Positions 38,697 through 49,214 of a stretch of 64,000 bases of DNA are shown piece by piece. The translations under genes were made by a program, and so were the position numbers. Source of the stretch: Candidatus Rhodobacter oscarellae. Its GTDB lineage: Bacteria; Pseudomonadota; Alphaproteobacteria; Rhodobacterales; Rhodobacteraceae. The stretch lies in NCBI RefSeq assembly GCF_001078595.1, contig NZ_LFTY01000001.1, forward strand, positions 738,031 to 802,030. Direction: 5' to 3'. The first letter of the stretch is position 1, and the number at the start of each line of letters is the position of its first letter. A model generated the notes under the pieces. It was not told the DNA's origin and ran no database searches. It saw only the letters and a list, made by a program, of their open reading frames with translations.

Positions 38697-40415
38697 CTAG
38701 ACGGGAAGACCGACGACGAACCGCGCGCCCAATGGGTCAGAGGTCACATCCGCGTCCGTCGGGCGGATATTCTCCGCCCAGATGACACCGGAATGCGCCT
38801 CGACAATCTGTTTCGATATCGCCAGCCCCAGGCCGGAATTGTTGCCGAACTGGCCTTCGGGGCGCTGCGAATAGAAGCGGTTGAAGATCTTGCTCAGCGC
38901 CTCTTCGGGGATGCCGGGCCCGGTATCCTCGACCACAACCAGCACGCGGTTGTCGCGGCGGCGCGCCCAGACGCGGATCGCGTCGCCCTCTTCACAGAAC
39001 GAGGTGGCGTTCGAAATAAGGTTCACAAAGACCTGCGCCAGGCGGGCCTCTAGCCCGTGGATCTCGATCGGCTCTCTGGGCAGGTCGGTGATGAACTCAA
39101 CGCCCTTCTCCTGCGCCTCGTTGCCAAGGAAGTCCGCCAGGTTGCGCAGCATCCCCAGGAGGTCAAAGACCTCCTCTTCCTCTTTCACCAGCTCGCTGTC
39201 GAGCCGCGAGGCGTTGGAGATATCGCTGACCAGCCGGTCCAGGCGGCGCACGTCATGCTCGATCACCTCAAGCAGCCGCTCGCGCTGGTCGTCGCGTTGG
39301 GCGACGCGCATCGTGCCGATGGCAGAGCGCAGCGAGGCCAGCGGGTTCTTGATCTCATGCGCCACATCCGCGGCGAATTGCTCGTTGCTGTCGATTCTCT
39401 GGTAAAGCGCGCCGACCATGCCGCGCATCGCGCCCGAGAGGCGCCCGATCTCGTCCGGGCGGCCGCTTAGGTCCGGGATGCGCACCCGGGCCGGGCTTTT
39501 CTTGCGATTGCTGCCGTCCTGTCCGAACTCGGCGGCAGAGGCCAGATCGCTGATCGGGTTGGCGATGGTAGAGGCCAGAACCAGGCTAAGCCCGATGGAC
39601 ACCAGGATCGCGATCACGAACATCTGCAGCACCTGCTCGCGCTCGCTGCGCACAAGCTGGTCCAGCTCGCCGGACGCGCTTGCAAGCGCGATCACGGCCA
39701 CCGTGTTTGCGCCCTGCAGCACCGGCGCGGCCACGGCGAATATCTCGCCGCCATCCGCATGGGTCACCGTTTGCCTTTGCGTTTCGCCGGCGAGCGCGCC
39801 GGGTACAAGCATCTCGAGCTGCATCTGCAGCTCGGGGCGGTCCGCGGATCTATCGACCCCCGCGGCCAGGCGCGCCAGCCCATCCCAAACCGCGTTGAGG
39901 AAGTCCAAGACAACGGTATTGCCGCCGCCATCCACCAGCGCTTTCGCGGGTTCGTTGCGCCCGACCGTCTTGGCCACAAGCGTGCCGGACTGGTCGTAGA
40001 CATAGACCTCAGACCCAAGCGCCAGGTTCAGCCCGGCCAGCGTTTCCGCCACGTCGATGCCGTCGCCGGTGATCAGGTTAACGGGCGCGCTTTCCGGAAG
40101 CTGCGCCTCGAACACGTCGGCGATTAGATGCGCCTCTTTGACCAGGCCGATCTCGCGCTGCACCAGCAGGTTGTCGCGCGTCGGGTTCAGCCAGAGCACG
40201 CCGAGCACCAGGATCAGAAGGCCCAGCAGATTGAAGGTGATGATCTTGCGCGCCAAGGGCGAGCCCTTGATCGCGATGAAACTACGGCGCTTGCGGCGCG
40301 CCTCTGTGGCGCGCCCCGCTTCGGACGTCGGAGAGATCCAATCTTCGCCTAGGACAAGATCATCGTCAGAGACTGGCTTGGATCCGCGAACATCGATCTC
40401 GGACGCGAGCGTCAT
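38697..40415 (-). CDS. chvG: ChvG sensor histidine kinase
   Basis: 572 residues with two transmembrane helices (about 58-77 and 264-285) enclosing a periplasmic domain of about 185 residues. A HAMP region follows, with the H-box FAADVAHEIKNPLASL (phospho-His353). The ATP-binding domain has N, G1 (VEDTGPGIPEEAL) and G2 (NNSGLGLAI) boxes. It senses acid or envelope conditions in related organisms, with ExoR-type control in rhizobia. It is coupled to chvI (TAATG overlap). Confidence 0.94.
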   Translation of the reverse strand: MTLASEIDVRGSKPVSDDDLVLGEDWISPTSEAGRATEARRKRRSFIAIKGSPLARKIITFNLLGLLILVLGVLWLNPTRDNLLVQREIGLVKEAHLIADVFEAQLPESAPVNLITGDGIDVAETLAGLNLALGSEVYVYDQSGTLVAKTVGRNEPAKALVDGGGNTVVLDFLNAVWDGLARLAAGVDRSADRPELQMQLEMLVPGALAGETQRQTVTHADGGEIFAVAAPVLQGANTVAVIALASASGELDQLVRSEREQVLQMFVIAILVSIGLSLVLASTIANPISDLASAAEFGQDGSNRKKSPARVRIPDLSGRPDEIGRLSGAMRGMVGALYQRIDSNEQFAADVAHEIKNPLASLRSAIGTMRVAQRDDQRERLLEVIEHDVRRLDRLVSDISNASRLDSELVKEEEEVFDLLGMLRNLADFLGNEAQEKGVEFITDLPREPIEIHGLEARLAQVFVNLISNATSFCEEGDAIRVWARRRDNRVLVVVEDTGPGIPEEALSKIFNRFYSQRPEGQFGNNSGLGLAISKQIVEAHSGVIWAENIRPTDADVTSDPLGARFVVGLPV

Positions 40416-41116
40416 TACTCCTCGTTATATCTGTAGCCGATGCCGTAAAGCGTCTCGATGGCGGTGAACTCGTCATCGACCGCGCGCATCTTCTTGCGCA
40501 GGCGCTTGATGTGGCTGTCGATGGTGCGGTCGTCGACATAGACCTGGTCGTCATAGGCGACGTCCATCAGCTGGTCGCGGCTTTTGACGAAGCCCGGGCG
40601 TTGCGCCAGCGCCTGCAGCAGCAGGAACTCGGTCACGGTCAGCGAGACGTCCATGCCCTTCCAGGTCACGGCGTGGCGCAGCGGGTCCATCGAAAGCTCG
40701 CCGCGGGCCATGATCTTGTTGGCCTCGCCCTCGGCGGTCTCGCCGGTCTCGATGGCCTCCTGGCGGCGCAGCAGCGCGCGGATCCGCTCCACCAGCAGGC
40801 GCTGGCTGAACGGCTTCTTGACGTAGTCGTCGGCGCCCATGCGCAGGCCCAGCACCTCGTCAATCTCGTCGTCCTTGGAGGTCAGGAAGATCACCGGCAT
40901 GGTGGTCTTCTGCCGCACGCGCTGCAGCAGATCCATGCCGTCCATGCGGGGCATCTTGATGTCGAACACTGCCATATCGGGCAGGCGTTTATTGAAGGCG
41001 TCCAGCGCGGACTGGCCGTCGTTATATGTCTCTACCTCGAAACCCTCTGCCTCAAGAGTCATCGAGACCGACGTCAGGATGTTCCTGTCGTCGTCGACCA
41101 AAGCTATCCTCGACAT
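40415..41116 (-). CDS. chvI: ChvI response regulator (OmpR family)
   Basis: 233 residues from the ATG at 41116, with AAGGAAA upstream. The receiver domain has DDD at 8-10, phospho-acceptor D52 in [12 protein letters not shown] and the late Lys in DDYVKKPFS. The C-terminal winged-helix domain has [16 protein letters not shown]. With ChvG it controls envelope and central metabolism; pckA is a ChvI-linked gene in rhizobia and is divergent here. Confidence 0.95.
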   Translation of the reverse strand: MSRIALVDDDRNILTSVSMTLEAEGFEVETYNDGQSALDAFNKRLPDMAVFDIKMPRMDGMDLLQRVRQKTTMPVIFLTSKDDEIDEVLGLRMGADDYVKKPFSQRLLVERIRALLRRQEAIETGETAEGEANKIMARGELSMDPLRHAVTWKGMDVSLTVTEFLLLQALAQRPGFVKSRDQLMDVAYDDQVYVDDRTIDSHIKRLRKKMRAVDDEFTAIETLYGIGYRYNEE

Positions 41117-41299
41117 GTGAGGTTTCCTTATACTGCTCTGCGATTTGCTTATTTTTTCCAGCATATTTCCCAATCCGGGCCCTCGAATCAACAAAGAAGT
41201 GCGAATCACCCCCAAAGTCCCCCCAAATCAAATGCTAAAAGTCGTAACTAATGGCTAATATGCCTCACTTTGGTTGCGCCGGCGGGCAATCGCCAAGAT

Positions 41300-41331
41300 G
41301 GTTGCGCTAACCTTTGGATGGTTGCGCTAAC
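41300..41331 (+). promoter_or_regulatory. Tandem operator-like sites GGTTGCGCTAAC upstream of pckA
   Basis: GGTTGCGCTAAC is at 41300-41311 and again at 41320-41331, exactly 20 bp apart, within the longer direct repeat GATGGTTGCGCTAAC. The half GCGCTAAC resembles LacI-family palindromes of the GTTAGCGCTAAC kind. A near copy (GTTTGCGCTAAC) lies upstream of pyk at 58814. The sites are 125 bp before the pckA ATG, in the 339-bp space shared with chvI, which otherwise shows nothing recognised. Confidence 0.6.
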
Positions 41332-41455
41332 GCCGCGGCTCCCCCCTGTTCTCAAATAAAATCCGCATGTTATAGCCCATCATAGTGGCGTCGGGACAGC
41401 CCGCGCGCCGCGGTATTTTGTGAACCGCCGCGAGAGGCGGCAAAGGAGAGAAGTT

Positions 41456-43054
<1,599 letters not shown>

Positions 43055-43087
43055 TCTTTGACGGGCCGCGGCCCAAGGATGCAACCG

Positions 43088-43133
43088 CCGGAAGCTTTCA
43101 AAGCTTCCGGACCGATTTCTTTTAAAGAAATCG
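43088..43133 (+). repeat. Palindrome pair downstream of pckA (divergent half element)
   Basis: Arms CCGGAAGCTTT/AAAGCTTCCGG around a single C (43088-43110) and CGATTTCTTT/AAAGAAATCG around a single T (43113-43133). This is a variant pair whose first arm differs from other copies while keeping perfect pairing. A further stem GGCGGGAC/GTCCCGCC (43145-43162) follows. No T tract is present. Confidence 0.75.
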
Positions 43134-43183
43134 TTGCCGGGGGCGGCGGGACAAGTCCCGCCCTACCCCAAGACGGACCCACC

Positions 43184-43380
43184 GCGCGCTCTGTTAACCA
43201 TGGGCTTTGCCATACGCGGGGCCGACGCAAGTCCGACGCTTTGCCGACGTTTTGCCGACACCGGATTTCGCCGCAAAATAAGGCGTTAACCGATGATTCG
43301 GTCCGGAACGGCGCGCGGCTCGGTAACATCACCTTAACCGCGCGGCCCCACCACTTTGCGAAACCCGCCCGCACCGCTAG
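43184..43380 (+). repeat. About 195-bp intergenic repeat with 11-nt phased CCGAC units, copy 1
   Basis: It is similar along its length to 56917-57109. CCGAC recurs at 43222, 43233, 43244 and 43255, an exact 11-nt period. TTAACC occurs at 43194, 43286 and 43334. The block ATAAGGCGTTAACC and the final CCGCTAG are shared with copy 2. It lies directly upstream of the DUF3859 gene and 50 bp after a palindrome pair; copy 2 is likewise preceded by a palindrome pair. This covers most of the 335-bp gap after pckA. Confidence 0.7.
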
Positions 43381-43389
43381 TCTGCGCCC

Positions 43390-43908
43390 ATGCGCTTTGT
43401 TTTGATTCTGGCATTTCTTTTGAGCCTCGCGACGGCCGGCCGCGCCGAGGTCTCCTCCCCCGGCGCGGTCTTTTTTGACTATGGCTATTTCTGCGAGGTC
43501 GAGACCATCGAACAGCAGGAGGCCGAGGGCACCTTGTCCGGCGTGGTCAACCTGGTCGCCGAGCCGCCGGACTTTCTCCGCCAAACCACTATAATCCCTG
43601 CACAAATCGGCGTGGGCTTTGGCGTGCATTTGATGGTCACACCCGAATTCGCGGGCCTGGTCACCGTCCAAACGACGCACCCGCCCATGGGGCCAGACGG
43701 CATCACCGTCGAGACCTGGGAGACCGAATTTGAGACCGACGACCTCAGCTATAACGGCTTCACCTTCGAATATGAGTACGAGCTGGTGAAGGGGCCCTGG
43801 ACGCTATCCGCCTCGGCGAATGGGCGGCTGATCTACAGCGTGGATTTTGAGGTCGTCGACCAGAGGTTTCTGCCGCCGGTAAACTGCGCCGGCGGGCTGC
43901 TCAGCTAG
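43390..43908 (+). CDS. Secreted DUF3859 protein
   Basis: 172 residues. A Sec signal (MRFVLILAFLLSLATAGRAE, cleavage near residue 19) precedes a beta-rich domain with FDYGYFCEV, a family feature of DUF3859, and GFTFEYEYELVKGPWTLSA. Two cysteines (in YFCEV and NCAGG) may form a disulfide. The function of the family is unknown. It overlaps the convergent HTTM gene by 4 bp. Confidence 0.75.
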   Translation: MRFVLILAFLLSLATAGRAEVSSPGAVFFDYGYFCEVETIEQQEAEGTLSGVVNLVAEPPDFLRQTTIIPAQIGVGFGVHLMVTPEFAGLVTVQTTHPPMGPDGITVETWETEFETDDLSYNGFTFEYEYELVKGPWTLSASANGRLIYSVDFEVVDQRFLPPVNCAGGLLS

Positions 43909-44591
43909 AGCGCTGCCACGATCCTCGTCTGCAACCAGATCAGCGACGGATAGGCCGCCAGCCAGATCCAGAGGAACCTATTTAGCCCGAAAAAACAGGC
44001 ATTTGCGGCGTGGAACGCCGCGCCCAAGGCCAGTGCCGCAAGCAGGCTAACCTGGGTCAATAGCGCCAGCGGGAACAGCACCTCAAAGAGGATCACCGCC
44101 CAAGAGGCGCCCCGCAAAAGACCCTCTCTGAGGGCCAGCGCCCGCAGGTTCTCCGCCACCGGATAGGCCGAGAAGGCAAAGACATCCGCCAGCGCCCGCC
44201 CGCTGCGCCAGTCGGGGTTGGTAAGCTTCACCTGGCCGGAGATGAAGTAGGACAGGGTGAGCTGCACCGCGAGATATCCCATAGCCAGTTCAGCCCAAAA
44301 CGGGCTCGGCGCCAAATGCGCCGCCGTCAAACACCACAGGATAAGGCTGCTCATCCGGTCGCTGCCGCCATTATACGGCCCCTGAAAGCGCTGTAATTGC
44401 AATAGGTTGAGGGCCACCAGGCAGAGCAGACCGGGTAATACCGCGACGCCAAACAACAGCGGGAGGCATGCCAGCATGCGCAGCCCAAAGAGGGGCCGAT
44501 CTGCGCGATCTACCAGGTGCTCGGCGGATTGCTGGAGGAACGCCAGCGCAAGCAGGACCTCGGTCGCGCGGAGGGCGATGTCAAAGCTCAT
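43905..44591 (-). CDS. HTTM-domain membrane protein
   Basis: 228 residues from the ATG at 44591, which overlaps the upstream stop in an ATGA. About six hydrophobic helices are visible. The sequence resembles the HTTM (vitamin-K-dependent carboxylase-like) membrane fold, with YFISGQVKLTNPDWRSGRAL as a recognisable block. Enzymatic activity is not predictable. It is paired with the small gene at 44588-44980, a coupling that may mark functional partners. Confidence 0.7.
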   Translation of the reverse strand: MSFDIALRATEVLLALAFLQQSAEHLVDRADRPLFGLRMLACLPLLFGVAVLPGLLCLVALNLLQLQRFQGPYNGGSDRMSSLILWCLTAAHLAPSPFWAELAMGYLAVQLTLSYFISGQVKLTNPDWRSGRALADVFAFSAYPVAENLRALALREGLLRGASWAVILFEVLFPLALLTQVSLLAALALGAAFHAANACFFGLNRFLWIWLAAYPSLIWLQTRIVAAL

Positions 44592-44980
44592 AGCTCCATG
44601 CACTCCGAGACGTATAGCACTTCCTCCACGATCCGCTCCCCGTCCCGCGCCACAAAAACCAGACGGAACTGAAGGCGCTCCGCCGCAATTTCCGGGTGCT
44701 CCTTGGCGACGATCCGTAAGATCTCGGCGCGGCTGAAAGAGAGCTGCCCGTCCAGCAACCGCTCTGACAAGCTCACCAGATAAAGGCCCTCGTTCCAGCG
44801 CGGGTTCCAGACCAAACGGCGCAAATAACCCTGTGCCGTCAGCATGTTGGGCCTGGGCCGAAATTCTTCCCAAACACCGTCCTGAGCACGCCACTGCACC
44901 CGCGGCGACGGCTCAATCGACTTAAAGAACCGCCAGGACGGGACCAATGCCGGCAGCAGGAGGCGCAGAAGATGCAGCAT
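44588..44980 (-). CDS. Hypothetical protein paired with the HTTM protein
   Basis: 130 residues if it starts at the ATG at 44980. An earlier in-frame start would add 25 residues, and no strong Shine-Dalgarno decides between them. The N-terminus (MLHLLRLLLPALVPSWRFF) is amphipathic or membrane-associating, and the rest is soluble with conserved-looking PSPRVQWRA and RLVWNPRWNEGLYLVSLSERLL stretches. No family is recognised. The shared ATGA junction indicates co-translation with the HTTM gene. Confidence 0.6.
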   Translation of the reverse strand: MLHLLRLLLPALVPSWRFFKSIEPSPRVQWRAQDGVWEEFRPRPNMLTAQGYLRRLVWNPRWNEGLYLVSLSERLLDGQLSFSRAEILRIVAKEHPEIAAERLQFRLVFVARDGERIVEEVLYVSECMEL

Positions 44981-45052
44981 GTACCAGGCGTAACCCCACG
45001 GCTTTAGAATGTGGTTAATGGGGATAGGGACGCACCCCGAACAGCGCCCGGC

Positions 45053-45096
45053 CAACTTCCTTCCAAGGAAGTTGCAAATCTCTTGGAAGAGATTTG
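45053..45096 (+). repeat. Palindrome pair (half element)
   Basis: Two abutting 22-bp palindromes: arms CAACTTCCTT/AAGGAAGTTG (45053-45074) and CAAATCTCTT/AAGAGATTTG (45075-45096). Order and arms equal the second half of the composite elements at 51271 and 56734. It lies just downstream of the DMT transporter stop and upstream of the next minus-strand gene. Confidence 0.85.
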
Positions 45097-45106
45097 GTGC
45101 CCGCCT

Positions 45107-45961
45107 CTAACCGCGCCGCAAAGCAACCACGTTCGACACCACCAAGGCGCCCAGAACGATGGCTCCGCCCGCCAGCGCCCAAGCGCCCGGCTCTTCGCCG
45201 ATCACCGCCCAGACCAGCAGGGGCGCGAGCACAGACTCCAGCAGAATCAACAACGAGACCTCCGCCGCGCCGATATAGCGCGGGCCCAGGGTCAGCAGGC
45301 AGGTCGCCGCGCCGATGAAGGCGCCATGGCCCAGCAGCAGCGGCCAATGCGTCTCGAACAGCGGCAAAGGCGCGCTGACCAGCCCCAAAACGCAGGCCGC
45401 CCCCAGGTAACCCATTGGTACGGCTGGGATCATCGGCACGTCCCGCACCCGCCGCACCGCGGTCAGCGCCGCCGCATAGGCCACCGAGACGTAAAGCGCC
45501 CAGAGATCCCCCGACCAATGCGCCACCTCGCTCTGCGCCGAGCCATAGGCGATCACGCCCAGCCCCGCCCAGACCACCAGCATGGTCCACAGGATGCGCG
45601 GCCGGATCGGCTCGCCCAGGAACACCCGGCTTAAGAGCGCCGCGAAAAGCGGGATCGAGGCGAAGATGAACACCACGTTGGCCACGCTGGTATAGGTCAC
45701 CGCCAGCACGAAGCCCGGCGCGGTGGTGCCGATCAGCACCGCGTAGATCAGCCCCGCGCGTCCGGTGCGCGCCACGGCCCGGAACCCCTTTGGCCCCTGC
45801 CACACAAGGGCCACCACCAGCACGATCAACCCCGCCGTGAGGCTGCGCCAGAAGGCCGTGACCATGGGCTCGGCCCCGATCAGGCGCACGAAGAGCGAAT
45901 CCGGCACCACCAGCAGCACGCCCAGCGCGGTCAATAAAAGGCCCTTGGCTTGGTCGGTCAT
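45107..45961 (-). CDS. DMT-superfamily (EamA) transporter
   Basis: 284 residues from the ATG at 45961. Ten hydrophobic helices in two EamA repeats are evident, with the first repeat ending around residue 135 and the second containing GPRYIGAAEVSLLILLESVLAPLLVW. Such proteins export amino acids or other metabolites; the substrate is unknown. It is monocistronic, with a palindrome pair 10 bp after its stop. Confidence 0.88.
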   Translation of the reverse strand: MTDQAKGLLLTALGVLLVVPDSLFVRLIGAEPMVTAFWRSLTAGLIVLVVALVWQGPKGFRAVARTGRAGLIYAVLIGTTAPGFVLAVTYTSVANVVFIFASIPLFAALLSRVFLGEPIRPRILWTMLVVWAGLGVIAYGSAQSEVAHWSGDLWALYVSVAYAAALTAVRRVRDVPMIPAVPMGYLGAACVLGLVSAPLPLFETHWPLLLGHGAFIGAATCLLTLGPRYIGAAEVSLLILLESVLAPLLVWAVIGEEPGAWALAGGAIVLGALVVSNVVALRRG

Positions 45962-46128
45962 CGCGCCAGGAAGGCGCCTGGCATTGGGAATGTAAAGCGC
46001 GGATCCGCCTCCATGGCTGGCCACGGCGCAGTCGCGGCGCAACGACGCAGGCCCAATTTCTTGAGAGTATGTTCACCAAATCGGCGCAACATTGCAATTG
46101 GGTGGGCGCCGCCCCGGCGCGCGACGTC

Positions 46129-46176
46129 GCCCACCCAGGACGATTGTCCGGGCAGAATCACTAAAATTCGATGAAT
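46129..46176 (-). repeat. Dispersed 48-nt intergenic repeat, copy 2
   Basis: The minus strand here matches 14496-14543 at about 42 of 48 positions: ATTCATCGAA start, GGACAAT-GTCCTGG hairpin and GTGGGC end. It lies between the DMT transporter start and the vWA gene end. Confidence 0.65.
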
Positions 46177-46242
46177 CGCGAACAAAAACCGAGCGCCCCA
46201 AGCATCGGCGCGGGCGGGCGCTCTACCCGCCCGCCAGTCTTG

Positions 46243-48951
46243 CTATTCGACCTCCAGCGGCTGGCTGGCCAGCACCTTGCGGTCCAGGTTCATCACATAG
46301 CGCAGCTCGTAGGTGCCGGGGCTGTCCGGCGCCCTGATCACCAGCGGAGAGCCGCCCTTGGTATAGGAATAGGTCTCCCAGCGGTCATCGCCGACCTTCG
46401 AGATCGCGATGAAATCGCTGCGATAATCCGGCCCCTCCCAGGTCACGGCGAGGTTCCCTCCCGCGGCCACGAACCCCTCCGCCGACAGGGTCGCCTGCAC
46501 CGGCCCGACCTCTATGGGCTGCCGGGCCAGGATCATATCCTGGCGCCCCTGGGCGATGTAGCGCAGCTCGTAACTGCCCGGCTCAGACGGCATCTGCAAA
46601 CCCAAGGGCGAGCCGCTCCTGGTATAGGTGTAATGCTCATACCGCTCGGGCTTGGCGTCGGGCTTGGCGACCACAACATAGTCACCCTTATAGTCCGGGC
46701 CCTCCCACCCAACTTGGACCCTGTCGCCGATCTTGGCCTGCGCCGGGCCGCTGACCGAACCCGTTATCGCCGTGATCTCGATCTCTTGGCGCGCGCCCAC
46801 CGAGCGGTCCTGGTTCAGCACATAGCGGATCTCATAGGTCCCGGGCTCCAGCGGCATGAGAAGCCCCGCGGGCGCACCGTCCTTGGTGTAGGTGTAGTTG
46901 ATCCAAGCGCTGTCCTTGGCGTCCTTCTTGGCGACGGCAATGAAGTCGTTCTTATAGTCCGGCCCCTGCCAGTCGACCTGCACATTGCTGCCTGCGGGGG
47001 CCGTCCCCGGCGCGGCGACCGCAAAGCTGATCGCCGAGACCGTGATGGGCGCCCGCGCGATCACCCGGCGGTCCTGGTTCATCACATAGAGGATGTCGTA
47101 TTCGCCAGGTTCGGGCGGCATTTGCAGCCCTGCGGGCGCGCCTCCCTTGGTGTAGGTGTAGTTGATCCACTTGTCCTCGCCCCGCGCGGCCACGGCCAGG
47201 AAGTCCTGGTGATAGTCCGGCCCCTGCCAATCCACCGGCACTGTGGCGCCCACCGGCGCTTCGGCGGGCGGGGTCACTGACGCCGCCACATCGGTCACGG
47301 TAATCTTGCGTGACGCCAGATCTTCGCGGCCCTTGTTGAGCACATATCGGATCTCGTATTCCCCCGGCTCGGAGGGCATCAAAAGCATCAGCGGCGAGCC
47401 CTCGCGGGTATAGCTGTACTCCTTCCAGGTGCCCTGGCGGCCACCAAGCTGCACGACCGCGACAAAATCGTCCTTCTTGTTCGGGCCGGTCCAGGCGACC
47501 TCGATCTGACTGCCCGCCACGGCGCTGTCCTGCGCATCCACGGTGGCGGGGCGGACAAGTTTGGGCAGCACCAGCTCCTCAGAGCGGTTGCCGCTGGCCA
47601 GCCGGAACTCCGCACTGGCGGTGGCCTCGTCCTCGGGGCGCAGCACCTCGATGCGGTAGGCGCCCGGCACCAGCTTGATGCTGCCCTGGGCGGTGATCTC
47701 GGTCTCCAGCACCGGGTTGCCATCCGCGTCATAGATGTCCCAGACCAGATCGTCATGGATCACCTTGCCGTTCTCGCCGTCCCGCGCGCGGTACTTCACG
47801 GTACGCGGCTCGGGCGGCAGCTTGGGCAGCACCAGCACCTCGGTGGCGTAGCCATCGACGGTAAAGCCCTTCTCGGCATAGGCCTCGTCCACCTGCCGCA
47901 GCACCGAGGCGCGGTAGCTCCCCGGCAGCAGCTTGAGCGTCGGGGTGAAGTCCCCGCCGCCATCCAAGAGCACCGCGCCGTCAGCCTCCGCAACCCGCCA
48001 ATAGAGCCCCTTGGTGATCGTCGGCCCACCGGGGCCATCCTTGGCGTTGAAGGTCACATCAAACGGGCGCGGCAGCTTGGGCAGCACCAGCGTGGCGGTC
48101 TGATCCGCCTCCAGCCGCACGGCGGCCTCGGCCCGAGCGCCGTCCGCGGCGCGGGTCACGATGGCGCGGTAGGTCCAGGGGTCGAGCGTCAGAACCGGCT
48201 TGGCCTCGGCGCTCGCATGCACCGGGTTGGCGTCGCTATCGAAGACCTGCCATTGCAGGCCCTCAAAGATCGTCGGGCCGTTCGGGCCGTCAATAGCCCG
48301 CAGGGTCAGCACCACCGGCGGCGGGGGCGGCGGCGGGGCGGCCACGACCTCTAGCGCCTCGGCAAGCTCGCCCGCGTCAGAGGCCGAGCGGAAGGTGCCC
48401 CCGGTCTCATCGGCCAGGCATTGCAGCTGCGCGCGGTCCTCGGTCGCCGTCACGTCGAAGCCGATCACATGGGCGGTGAAGTTCACCCCCGCCTCTTCCA
48501 GGCGGCGACCCACCTCGCAGGGGTCGAAGTCGCAGGTCTCGCGCCCGTCGCTGACCAGGATCACCGTGGCGGCCTCTTCGGTGTATTTCAGCGCCTCGGC
48601 GGCCTGGATGACCGCGGCCGACAGGGGCGTCTTGCCCTTGGGCTTGATGGCGTTCACGGCGCTTGCGATGGCCGCGCGCTGGTCGCCGCCGGGCGCGATC
48701 ATCGTCTCGATGTCGCCGCAGTCCCCCTTGCGGCGGTGGCCATAGGCGGTCAGGCCCAGCTCTTGCTCGGCGGGCAGCTCGGACAGCAATCCGCCGATGA
48801 CCTCCTGCGCGATGGTGATCTTGGCCACGCCGTCGATCTGGCCCCACATCGAGCCGGAGGCGTCCAGCACCAGGATTGCGCGAGAGCGGTCCTGCGCCAT
48901 TGCGCTCGCGCCGGCGAATATCAGCAAAAGAGAAAGAAGAATTCTGACCAT
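46243..48951 (-). CDS. Secreted vWA-domain protein with eight C-terminal beta-sandwich-like repeats
   Basis: 902 residues from the ATG at 48951 (GGAGG upstream; a Sec signal of about 19 residues follows). The von Willebrand A domain (25-200) has an intact MIDAS start DASGS at 30-34 and later Thr/Asp residues. After a Pro-rich linker (206-212) come three related units of about 80 residues (212-463), each ending in a LPKL-type strand. Five units of about 85-90 residues (468-902) follow, each with a W-x-GP-(D/N)-Y/K-x-DF core, a Y-x-Y-(T/S) motif and a PG-x-YE-(I/L)-RY motif. It is probably a periplasmic or surface adhesive or scaffold protein; the ligand is unknown. Confidence 0.82.
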   Translation of the reverse strand: MVRILLSLLLIFAGASAMAQDRSRAILVLDASGSMWGQIDGVAKITIAQEVIGGLLSELPAEQELGLTAYGHRRKGDCGDIETMIAPGGDQRAAIASAVNAIKPKGKTPLSAAVIQAAEALKYTEEAATVILVSDGRETCDFDPCEVGRRLEEAGVNFTAHVIGFDVTATEDRAQLQCLADETGGTFRSASDAGELAEALEVVAAPPPPPPPVVLTLRAIDGPNGPTIFEGLQWQVFDSDANPVHASAEAKPVLTLDPWTYRAIVTRAADGARAEAAVRLEADQTATLVLPKLPRPFDVTFNAKDGPGGPTITKGLYWRVAEADGAVLLDGGGDFTPTLKLLPGSYRASVLRQVDEAYAEKGFTVDGYATEVLVLPKLPPEPRTVKYRARDGENGKVIHDDLVWDIYDADGNPVLETEITAQGSIKLVPGAYRIEVLRPEDEATASAEFRLASGNRSEELVLPKLVRPATVDAQDSAVAGSQIEVAWTGPNKKDDFVAVVQLGGRQGTWKEYSYTREGSPLMLLMPSEPGEYEIRYVLNKGREDLASRKITVTDVAASVTPPAEAPVGATVPVDWQGPDYHQDFLAVAARGEDKWINYTYTKGGAPAGLQMPPEPGEYDILYVMNQDRRVIARAPITVSAISFAVAAPGTAPAGSNVQVDWQGPDYKNDFIAVAKKDAKDSAWINYTYTKDGAPAGLLMPLEPGTYEIRYVLNQDRSVGARQEIEITAITGSVSGPAQAKIGDRVQVGWEGPDYKGDYVVVAKPDAKPERYEHYTYTRSGSPLGLQMPSEPGSYELRYIAQGRQDMILARQPIEVGPVQATLSAEGFVAAGGNLAVTWEGPDYRSDFIAISKVGDDRWETYSYTKGGSPLVIRAPDSPGTYELRYVMNLDRKVLASQPLEVE

Positions 48952-49123
48952 CGGGGCCTCCGAAGAAAAATTGATTGCCCAAAGCTTAGCGAATAAGCAC
49001 TGCGTGATAAAAGTAATGAATTCACCCATTTCCCAAGCACGGGCCACCCCGCCGCGGCAAGCCAATACTTGACGCGCGGCGCCCGCGGTGGCTATTGAGA
49101 GACGGTAGGTATCAGTGTTCGAC

Positions 49124-49147
49124 CACCCAGAGAGATACTCTCGGGTG
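49124..49147 (+). promoter_or_regulatory. Bulged 10-bp hairpin upstream of the Crp-family gene
   Basis: CACCC-A-GAGAG (49124-49134) pairs with CTCTC-GGGTG (49138-49147) around the loop ATA, with one bulged A. A TTGACG (49069-49074) and CTATTG (49092-49097), 17 bp apart, could be a promoter just upstream, which would place the hairpin in a leader. It may also be an operator. Confidence 0.4.
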
Positions 49148-49214
49148 TGATTGTTCTTGTCCTCTCTTTCCAAGTTAACTGCTGATCAGAATGCCATAAG
49201 GTGTTGTCCGAACA

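Noticed and set aside
45015-46097. 360-codon minus-strand open frame overlapping the DMT transporter
   Set aside because: Alternative frame of the transporter with Gly/Arg/Ala-rich content; the transporter frame has clear helices.
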